A DNA stretch of 7,863 nucleotides from Clostridia bacterium. GTDB taxonomy: Bacteria > Bacillota > Clostridia > Oscillospirales > CAG-382. Below the pieces are notes generated by a model that ran no database searches, had not been told where the DNA came from, and saw only the letters and a list, made by a program, of their open reading frames with translations. Both the position numbers and the translations under genes were made by a program. The DNA is taken from NCBI GenBank assembly GCA_900754535.1, contig CAAEDF010000271.1:1-7863 (forward strand), read 5' to 3'. Each line of letters begins with the position of its first letter. Within the stretch, counting starts at the first letter, position 1. Positions 1 through 5,755 of the stretch are shown one piece after another.

Positions 1-573
1 AAGCACAAACAGCAGGTCCAGCAGCAGGTTTGCCACCGTAGTCACGGCGAGAAAGTACAGCGGGCGCTTCGAGTCGCCGACCGCACGCAGGATACTTGAG
101 CCTATGTTGTACAGCAGATTGAACACCATTCCGGTAAAATAAATCCGCAGATATGTTATCGCGAGATCTATGACATCGTCGGTCGTGTTCATCGCCCTCA
201 GCATGGCGGGCGCAAAGATAAGCCCGACCGCCGTGAGGAACAGCCCGCCGGCAATGCCCATTGCGGCGGCGGTGTGGACCGTCTTCCCGGTCATCGTTTC
301 GTTCTTCGCGCCGTAATACTGCGCAATGACGACCGTGGCACCCGACGAAAGACCGACAAAAAAGCCCACAAACAGATTTATAAGCGTGCCGGTAGCGCCT
401 CCTACTGCGGCAAGCGCCTGCTTACCTACAAATTTTCCGACTATGACCGCATCGACGGTGTTGTAAAGCTGTTGGAAAAACGTTCCCAGCAGGATGGGAA
501 AGAAAAATATCAGAAGCTGCTTCCAGATGACTCCTTCGATTATTCCGTTGTGCTTTTCGGCTAATTTGTCCAT
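1..573 (-). CDS. MATE-family multidrug efflux transporter, N-terminal part (runs off the window)
   Basis: Integral membrane, probably Na+- or H+-driven drug exporter; only the first 191 residues are present and the frame is open to the window edge. The protein starts MDKLAEKHNGII and continues with hydrophobic segments typical of the first MATE half: around residues 20-40 (with QQLYNTVDAVIVGKFVG, the usual 'LYNxVDxxxVG' MATE signature), 50-75 (LFVGFFVGLSSGATVVIAQYYGAKN), 90-115, 130-150 and 170-191. The ATG at 571-573 is chosen because GGGAG (579-583) lies 5 bases upstream and the N-terminus then matches the family's usual length before the first helix. It follows the other MATE gene on the same strand after a 133-base gap containing its own candidate promoter, so it is probably separately transcribed. 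It belongs to a different MATE subgroup from its neighbour, judging by dissimilar sequence. Family assignment is secure; the substrate cannot be told. Confidence 0.93.
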   Translation of the reverse strand, partial: MDKLAEKHNGIIEGVIWKQLLIFFFPILLGTFFQQLYNTVDAVIVGKFVGKQALAAVGGATGTLINLFVGFFVGLSSGATVVIAQYYGAKNETMTGKTVHTAAAMGIAGGLFLTAVGLIFAPAMLRAMNTTDDVIDLAITYLRIYFTGMVFNLLYNIGSSILRAVGDSKRPLYFLAVTTVANLLLDLLFVL

Positions 574-578
574 AACGG

Positions 579-583
579 CTCCC
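579..583 (-). promoter_or_regulatory. Ribosome-binding site of the left-edge MATE gene
   Basis: GGGAG on the minus strand, 5 bases before the ATG at 571-573. It supports that start over later in-frame Met codons. Confidence 0.6.
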
Positions 584-590
584 GCTTTGA

Positions 591-624
591 CGAAAGATCT
601 GTTTGCCTTTCGGGCATTCCCGAA
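591..624 (-). promoter_or_regulatory. Leader of left-edge MATE gene with two overlapping inverted repeats
   Basis: Read on the minus strand, TTCGGG-AATG-CCCGAA (609-624) is a perfect 6-bp hairpin with a 4-base loop. CGAAAG (607-612) can instead pair with CTTTCG (591-596) across a 10-base loop. The two share the bases at 609-612, so they cannot form together. Both lie between the candidate promoter (637-665) and the start codon (573), within a predicted leader of about 57 bases. There is no U-tract, so this is not a terminator. The first repeat could equally be a DNA operator for a repressor just downstream of the start of transcription. Confidence 0.4.
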
Positions 625-636
625 CGATGCCGGATT

Positions 637-665
637 ATTATATCACTGTCAAACTTAAAAAGCAA
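637..665 (-). promoter_or_regulatory. Candidate sigma-A promoter for the left-edge MATE gene
   Basis: A perfect -10 box TATAAT (637-642, minus strand) is preceded by a 17-base spacer and TTGCTT (660-665), which matches the -35 consensus at three of six positions. A TTGACA-like sequence (647-652) is also present but only 4 bases from the -10 box, so it cannot serve as its -35. Transcription would begin near position 630. The surrounding DNA is AT-rich and non-coding. Confidence 0.55.
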
Positions 666-671
666 TATCCG

Positions 672-697
672 TAAAAGCAAAAATCATAAAAGCAAAA
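672..697. repeat. 11-bp direct repeat in the intergenic region
   Basis: TAAAAGCAAAA occurs exactly at 672-682 and again at 687-697, a period of 15 bases. It lies between the stop of the complete MATE gene (707) and the promoter of the partial one. Further AAAAGC-like bits flank it (698-700 and 657-663). No GC-rich stem accompanies it, so it is not a recognisable intrinsic terminator. It may be simple low-complexity DNA or a binding site. Confidence 0.45.
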
Positions 698-706
698 GCA
701 GTTTTT

Positions 707-2092
707 TTATTGTTTTGCATCGTTTTTTTTAAGCGATTTCATGGATTTCCCGAACCCTACGGCAAACATCGTCGCTGTGGTTAGCACGGCTATGACGTCC
801 GCCACCGGCTCGGCGAGATAAACCGCGGTTTCTTTGTCCTCAATGATCGCCGGAAGGATATAAATAAGCGGTATAAGCAATATGAGCTTGCGCAGCACCG
901 CAAGAAAAAGCGAGGTTTTTGCGTTCCCGATGGCAACAAACGTCTGCTGACAGGCTATCTGTACCCCAAAGATCAGCGAGGCCGACATGTATATCCTGAG
1001 AGTGCGTGCCGTGTAGGAAATAAGCTCGTCGTTATCGGTAAACGCTCCCGCAAGAAGCTCGGGGACGAGCATGCAGGCAAGCCACAGCAGGGACGAATAT
1101 ACCACGCAGGTTATAAGCAGAAGTCTGAACGCCTGCTTTACGCGTGAAGCGTTGCGGGCACCGAAATTATAGCTGGTTATCGGCTGCGCACCCTGTGTGA
1201 ACCCCTGCAGCGGAAGCATGGCAAACTGCATTACGCTTGACAGTATGGTCATCGCGCCGACGGCGATATCACCGCCGTATTCAAGAAGCGAGGAATTAAA
1301 GCAAACAGAAAGCACGCTTTCCGTGGCCTGCATGACAAAAGGCGACAGACCGAGCATCACGCAGGGCGCAATAAGCGAAAAAGACGGCTTCATGTTCGAT
1401 ACGCGCAGTCTCAGTACGCTTTTTCTGCCCGAAAGGAAGATGAGCACCCATATTGCGGAAACCGCCTGCGAGATTACGGTGGCCGCAGCGGCTCCGCGAA
1501 CTCCCCAGCCGAATACGAAAATAAACAGCGGGTCAAGCGCTATGTTCAGCGCCGCTCCGATAATAACGGTAAGCATGCTGGTCTTTGCGAATCCCTGCGC
1601 GGTTATGAACGCGTTCATTCCCAACGTAAGCTGTACGAACACGGTCCCCAAAGTGTATATACGCATATATTCAAGCGCGTATCCTATCGTGTTCTCGCTT
1701 GCGCCGAACATGAGAAGCAGCTCTTCCTGCCATACCGAAAAGACAACGGTAAGCACTGCCGCCAGCGCTATAAGCACGGTAAAGCAATTGCCCATCACCT
1801 TTTCGGCCGTCGCGCTCTCTCCCTTTCCCATAAGCATCGAAAGCCGCGGCGCGCCGCCCATATATACAAGCGCCGCAAAGGCGGATATAAGCAGTATTAT
1901 GGGAGTACATACTCCCACGCCCGTCAGCGCGAGAGAGCCGATCCCCTCAATGTGCCCTATGTACATCCTGTCTACAAGGTTATAAAGCATGTTGACCAGC
2001 TGAGCCGTTACCGCCGGTACGGCAAGCCGGAACATGAGCGAGCCTATCGGCTGCGTGCCGAGAAATTCGTTTTTTTCCGCGTCGGCGTTCAT
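707..2092 (-). CDS. MATE-family multidrug efflux transporter, complete
   Basis: Complete 461-residue secondary transporter, the usual MATE length, expected to have 12 transmembrane helices in two homologous halves and to export drugs or toxic metabolites using an ion gradient. Visible family features are PAVTAQLVNMLYNLVDRMYIG (about residues 26-46), the loop GGAPRLSMLMGKGE (79-92), ALNIALDPLFIF (181-192) at the end of the first half, and QGFTQGAQPITSYNFGARN (296-314) in the second half, a hallmark of Firmicutes MATE proteins related to MepA. The C-terminus is a short Lys-rich tail (KSMKSLKKNDAKQ). The ATG at 2090-2092 follows AAGAGG (2105-2110) by 12 bases. It sits 31 bases downstream of the ECF-type ATPase gene, so it is probably the last gene of the exporter operon. 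No intrinsic terminator is recognisable after its stop. Family assignment is firm; the substrate is unknown. Confidence 0.95.
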   Translation of the reverse strand: MNADAEKNEFLGTQPIGSLMFRLAVPAVTAQLVNMLYNLVDRMYIGHIEGIGSLALTGVGVCTPIILLISAFAALVYMGGAPRLSMLMGKGESATAEKVMGNCFTVLIALAAVLTVVFSVWQEELLLMFGASENTIGYALEYMRIYTLGTVFVQLTLGMNAFITAQGFAKTSMLTVIIGAALNIALDPLFIFVFGWGVRGAAAATVISQAVSAIWVLIFLSGRKSVLRLRVSNMKPSFSLIAPCVMLGLSPFVMQATESVLSVCFNSSLLEYGGDIAVGAMTILSSVMQFAMLPLQGFTQGAQPITSYNFGARNASRVKQAFRLLLITCVVYSSLLWLACMLVPELLAGAFTDNDELISYTARTLRIYMSASLIFGVQIACQQTFVAIGNAKTSLFLAVLRKLILLIPLIYILPAIIEDKETAVYLAEPVADVIAVLTTATMFAVGFGKSMKSLKKNDAKQ

Positions 2093-2104
2093 AATAAAGG
2101 AATA

Positions 2105-2110
2105 CCTCTT
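2105..2110 (-). promoter_or_regulatory. Ribosome-binding site of the complete MATE gene
   Basis: AAGAGG on the minus strand with a rather long 12-base gap to the ATG at 2090-2092. The site lies inside an eight-codon ORF (MKRGIPLL, 2089-2115) whose TGA overlaps the MATE ATG as ATGA, so translation could be coupled if that ORF is used. Confidence 0.5.
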
Positions 2111-2123
2111 TTCATAAGGCTTT

Positions 2124-3824
2124 TTATCTGTCGGTGTTATATGCGTCGGACCGGTCTGTCCGCGAGAGGCGCAGCGCAGCCGCAGCGGAATCCGCCGTCA
2201 CCGCTCCGTCAATTATCCCGCGTGTTATTACGGATGCCGGAGAGGTAAAAAAGAAATTACGGCCGAAGAACTCCTCCGCGCTCCCTTCGGAAATGGCAAT
2301 CCCGTCAAACAGCAGCGCGCACCTGTCGGCGTTGTCTGCGGCAAATTCGGCGTCGTGCGTAACGGTGAGCACGGCGGCGTTCCTCATTTTAAGCGTGTCA
2401 TATATCATGCCAAGCCGTTTCCTGAAATGGGCGTCAAGCCCTTTTGCGGGCTCGTCGAGGATCACCGCCGCGCAGTCGCATACGAGAACGCACGCCAGCG
2501 CGCATTTCTGCACCTCGCCGCCGCTCAGCTCCGACACGCGTCTGTCCAGCAGCCCGCGTATTTCCAGCAGCTCCGCGGCGGAAAGTATGCGTTTTTCGCT
2601 CTCGGCTCCTCCGCGCGTGTACGGATATGCCGCAGCTTTCAGTGAAGAATATACAGTATCGCCGCAAAGAAGCTCCAAAGGGTTCTGCGGCAGATATGCG
2701 CATCCGTCAGCCGGCCGACCGTCGGCGCGCTTTATACGCCTGCCGTTTATATATGCGGCGCCCCTGTACGGACTCAGCCGCCCGCAGGCGATGCTCAGCG
2801 CGGTGCTTTTGCCCGCGCCGTTGCCGCCCGTCAGAAAAAAGGCTTCGCCGGCGCATACGGAAATATCAAGTCCGCCGAGTATGTCCGGCAGTTGTCTGCC
2901 ATATCTGAAGTAAACCTTTTTAAGCTCGACAGTCCTTGCCCCGTGCGTCATGCGCGCCCTCGGAGGTATCGACGTGATTCCGGTTCCGACGGCGTTTTCA
3001 AGCAGCGCCCTCCCGTCCTTTACGGTGAGCGGCGGCGCCGCGCCGTCATCGAGTATCCCGCCTCCGAGCGCGATGCGCAGAGGGCAGGGAAGTGTGTCCG
3101 TCAGTTTATCGGAACTTTCCGAGCGCAGCACCGCTTTCGCGGCCTCCTCCGGCGGACCGGAAAACAAAAGCCTTCCGCCGTCAAGTACGATTACCCTGTC
3201 GGCATACGGAAAAATCTCCTCGGTCCGGTGCTCCGTGAACACCGCTGTGATGCCAAGCTCTTTGTTTATGCGCCCAAGCGAGTTTTCAAATTCAACCGAG
3301 GCGATAGGGTCAAGATATGCGGTCGGCTCGTCCAAAAGAAGCAGCGCCGGCAAAGCGGAGGCGGCCGCCGCAAGTCTCAGAAGCTGCCTCTGCCCGCCCG
3401 ACAGTACGCCGATTTGTTTTGATATCAATCCGTCCAGCCCGAAATAGTTCGCCGCTTCCGCCGCAATCAATCCGGCTTCCGTCATGTTTGCGCGTACGGC
3501 CGCCGCGCGGGTCAGGAATTCGCCTGCGGTAAGCTGCGATTCCGTATCCGGAAACGGGTCGTGACCGACAAACGCGCACTCAAAAGGGGCTTTTTCGACA
3601 TATTCCGAGCCGCGGAACATAACTTTTCCGCTTTTGGCCCCGCCCTGCGGCAAAAGTCCGCATATCAGCTTCAGCAGCGTCGTTTTGCCGCTTCCGGAAC
3701 AGCCGCAAAGCAGTACGGTCTCGCCCTCGTTTATGCACAGCGAAATATCCCGAAGCGCCGGTGAAGGCGCGCCGGGATATGTGTAAGAAATATTGTCAAG
3801 GCGTATGAGCTCCAGTTTGCACAC
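2124..3824 (-). CDS. Fused double ABC ATPase of the energy-coupling-factor (EcfA/CbiO/YkoD) type
   Basis: Cytoplasmic ATPase of 566 residues with two ABC domains in one chain and no transmembrane segments. Domain 1: Walker A GCSGSGKTT (41-49), signature LSGGQ (141-145), Walker B LLLLDE (161-166), switch His199. Domain 2: Walker A GGNGAGKST (333-341), Q-loop Gln380 in LPQNP, signature LSGGE (433-437), Walker B AVILDE (453-458), switch His490. DEPTAYLDP and DEPAKGLDA are typical of ECF transporter ATPases, which drive vitamin or metal uptake with a membrane T protein and a substrate-binding S protein. The C-terminal tail after residue 520 (GRNFFFTSPASVITRGI) resembles a tail seen on clostridial fused ECF ATPases. 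Oddities: domain 1 has His88 (FVGHDP) where the Q-loop Gln is expected, and neither T nor S component is in the window. It lies 26 bases after the ABC exporter and 31 before MATE, hence co-transcribed. The start is uncertain: GTG at 3822-3824 directly abuts its only Shine-Dalgarno-like sequence. Substrate unknown. Confidence 0.9.
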   Translation of the reverse strand: MCKLELIRLDNISYTYPGAPSPALRDISLCINEGETVLLCGCSGSGKTTLLKLICGLLPQGGAKSGKVMFRGSEYVEKAPFECAFVGHDPFPDTESQLTAGEFLTRAAAVRANMTEAGLIAAEAANYFGLDGLISKQIGVLSGGQRQLLRLAAAASALPALLLLDEPTAYLDPIASVEFENSLGRINKELGITAVFTEHRTEEIFPYADRVIVLDGGRLLFSGPPEEAAKAVLRSESSDKLTDTLPCPLRIALGGGILDDGAAPPLTVKDGRALLENAVGTGITSIPPRARMTHGARTVELKKVYFRYGRQLPDILGGLDISVCAGEAFFLTGGNGAGKSTALSIACGRLSPYRGAAYINGRRIKRADGRPADGCAYLPQNPLELLCGDTVYSSLKAAAYPYTRGGAESEKRILSAAELLEIRGLLDRRVSELSGGEVQKCALACVLVCDCAAVILDEPAKGLDAHFRKRLGMIYDTLKMRNAAVLTVTHDAEFAADNADRCALLFDGIAISEGSAEEFFGRNFFFTSPASVITRGIIDGAVTADSAAAALRLSRTDRSDAYNTDR

Positions 3825-3829
3825 TCCCC
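3824..3829 (-). promoter_or_regulatory. Shine-Dalgarno-like GGGGAG at the start of the ECF-type ATPase
   Basis: GGGGAG on the minus strand overlaps the GTG codon (3822-3824) used as the annotated start, leaving no spacing. It is placed ideally (8 bases) for a CTG codon at 3813-3815, which would give a protein beginning LELIRLDNISYTYPG, close to the usual start of these ATPases. The only nearby ATG (3832-3834) is in another frame. No in-frame ATG, GTG or TTG exists further upstream before a TGA at 3855-3857. Confidence 0.5.
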
Positions 3830-3850
3830 AACATGTACGCCGGCGGCAGG

Positions 3851-5755
3851 CTATTCAAGCTCAAAAGCGCCGGTATAAAGCTGATAGTATTTTCCTTTGT
3901 CCGCGATAAGCTTTTCATGGCTGCCGCGCTCGATTATCCTGCCGTGGTCAAGCACCATTATCACATCGGAGTTCTTGACCGTCGAAAGCCTGTGGGCGAT
4001 CACGAAAACGGTGCGCCCTTTCATCAGCGCGTCCATGCCGCGCTGCACTATCTCCTCCGTCCTGGTATCTATGGAGGAGGTGGCTTCATCGAGTATCATT
4101 ACCGGCGGGTCGGCGACCGCCGCGCGCGCGATGGCTATGAGCTGACGCTGACCCTGCGACAGATTTGCGCCGTTGCCCGAAAGATATGTGTTGTATCCCT
4201 CCGGCAGCCTTGTGATAAAATCATGCGCACCGGCAAGCTCTGCGGCGCGTATGCACTCGTCGTCGGTTGCAGAAAGGTTTCCGTACCTGATGTTGTCCAT
4301 CACCGTGCCGGAAAACAGATTGGTATCCTGAAGCACGATGCCCAGTGAACGGCGCAGCGCGCTTTTCTTGATTTTGTTTATGTTTATTCCGTCATAGCGT
4401 ATCTTGCCGTCGGCAATGTCATAGAATCTGTTGATAAGGTTTGTTATCGTCGTCTTTCCCGCGCCCGTCGCGCCCACGAAAGCTACCTTCTGACCCGGTT
4501 CGGCATACACGGTTATGTCGTGGAGCACGGGCTTTCCGGGCTCGTATTCAAAATCCACGTCGGTAAGACGAACATCGCCCGCAAGCCGGGTGTACGTGAG
4601 CGTGCCGTCGCCGTGCGGATGCTTCCATGCCCATATCCCCGTGCGCTCGGCGCATTCGACAAGCTGTCCGTCAACTTCCTTGGCGTTTACAAGGGTGACA
4701 TATCCGTCGTCCGGCTCGGGCTGCTGATCGATGAGCCTGAAGATGCGCTGAGCGCCCGCAAGACCCATCACAACGGCGTTTATCTGGTGTGAAACCTGGC
4801 CGACATTGCCGGCAAACTGCTTTGTCATGTTAAGAAACGGAACTATGACGCTTATGCTTATCGCAAGACCGGATACCGATACGTTAGGAGCGCCGGACAG
4901 CAAAAGCAGACCGCCCGCCAGCGCCACGACGGCATAAAGCACGTTGCCTATGTTGTTGAGTATCGGACCGAGCATATTGGCGTATTTGTTCGCCTTTTCC
5001 GAGTCGGCAAAAAGCTCTTCGTTTATGCGGTCGAAATCGGCCTTGCATTCTTCCTCGTGGCAGAAGACCTTGACGACCTTCTGGCCGTTCATTATCTCTT
5101 CAACATAGCCCTCCTCGCGTCCGAGTGCTATCTGCTGCCGGATAAAATGACGCGACGAACCGCCGCCGACCTTCTTGGTGACAAGAAGCATCACGCACAC
5201 GCCCGCTATGACCACCAGCGCAAGCCAGAGACAGTAATAGAACATGATTGCCACTACCGTCGTTACAGCCACGGCGGATATCAGAAGCTGAGGCATGCTC
5301 TGCGATATAAGCTGACGCAGAGTGTCTATGTCGTTGGTGTAATGGCTCATTATATCGCCGTGGTTGTTCGTATCAAAATATTTGACCGGCAGGTTCTGCA
5401 TTCCGTTGAACATCTTGATACGAAGCTTTTTCAGCGAGCCCTGCGTGATAACGGCCATCATTCTGTTGAAAGTAAACGATGAAAGCAAAGAAAGAATGTA
5501 AAAGACGGCCAGCAGCGTGACGAGCCTGAAAACATCGCCGGACGCGGCTGCCCAGTCGCCGGTGGTCCAGTTCTGCTCCACGATGGCGATTATATTCTGC
5601 ATGAACACGGACGGGAAAGAGTTGACTACCGCCGAAAACAGTATGCATACTATTACGATCGGCAGCATCACCGGATAGAATCCGAACAGTGTCTTTATGA
5701 GACGGGCCGTTGTCTTGCCTTTTTCCTTCGGCATTTCGCTTATTCTATTTCTCAT
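3851..5755 (-). CDS. Heterodimeric ABC multidrug exporter, half-transporter with the catalytic ATP site (BmrD/EfrD-like)
   Basis: Membrane half-transporter of 634 residues: six-helix exporter domain (about 20-320) followed by an ABC ATPase domain (about 395-634). ATPase motifs: Walker A GATGAGKTT (428-436), Q-loop Gln476, signature LSQGQ (532-536, not the consensus LSGGQ), Walker B VMILDE with catalytic Glu557, and switch His588. Intact Glu and His with a weakened signature is the pattern of the catalytically competent partner in heterodimeric exporters such as TM287/288, BmrCD and EfrCD. An insert of about 45 residues (348-392, containing WAWKHPHGDG) joins the two domains, as in clostridial relatives. 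The preferred start is ATG at 5753-5755, overlapping the upstream partner's stop by 11 bases (translational coupling, GGTGG 8 bases upstream). A GTG at 5765-5767 would add four residues (MVKA). It should pair with the upstream gene to pump hydrophobic drugs or metabolites out. Substrate not predictable. Confidence 0.95.
   Translation of the reverse strand: MRNRISEMPKEKGKTTARLIKTLFGFYPVMLPIVIVCILFSAVVNSFPSVFMQNIIAIVEQNWTTGDWAAASGDVFRLVTLLAVFYILSLLSSFTFNRMMAVITQGSLKKLRIKMFNGMQNLPVKYFDTNNHGDIMSHYTNDIDTLRQLISQSMPQLLISAVAVTTVVAIMFYYCLWLALVVIAGVCVMLLVTKKVGGGSSRHFIRQQIALGREEGYVEEIMNGQKVVKVFCHEEECKADFDRINEELFADSEKANKYANMLGPILNNIGNVLYAVVALAGGLLLLSGAPNVSVSGLAISISVIVPFLNMTKQFAGNVGQVSHQINAVVMGLAGAQRIFRLIDQQPEPDDGYVTLVNAKEVDGQLVECAERTGIWAWKHPHGDGTLTYTRLAGDVRLTDVDFEYEPGKPVLHDITVYAEPGQKVAFVGATGAGKTTITNLINRFYDIADGKIRYDGININKIKKSALRRSLGIVLQDTNLFSGTVMDNIRYGNLSATDDECIRAAELAGAHDFITRLPEGYNTYLSGNGANLSQGQRQLIAIARAAVADPPVMILDEATSSIDTRTEEIVQRGMDALMKGRTVFVIAHRLSTVKNSDVIMVLDHGRIIERGSHEKLIADKGKYYQLYTGAFELE

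Noticed and set aside
274..564. 96-codon plus-strand ORF
   Set aside because: Antisense to the partial MATE gene, whose transmembrane segments and family signature are clear.
640..706. Possible terminator after the complete MATE gene
   Set aside because: T-runs are present on the minus strand, but no GC-rich inverted repeat precedes them.
1197..1985. 262-codon plus-strand ORF
   Set aside because: It is antisense to the complete MATE gene, with Ser/Ala/Pro-rich shadow composition and no recognisable domain.
2134..2913. 259-codon plus-strand ORF, with other plus-strand ORFs across 2134-3764
   Set aside because: Antisense to the ECF-type ATPase, whose motifs are unmistakable. The plus-strand readings are low-complexity Ser/Ala/Arg-rich.
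5036..5060. Out-of-place small motifs within the exporter genes, such as GC-rich palindromes
   Set aside because: They lie inside well-conserved coding sequence and are explained by codon use.
3833..5482. Plus-strand ORFs of 70-171 codons
   Set aside because: Shadows of the second exporter subunit; no ribosome-binding sites or recognisable domains.
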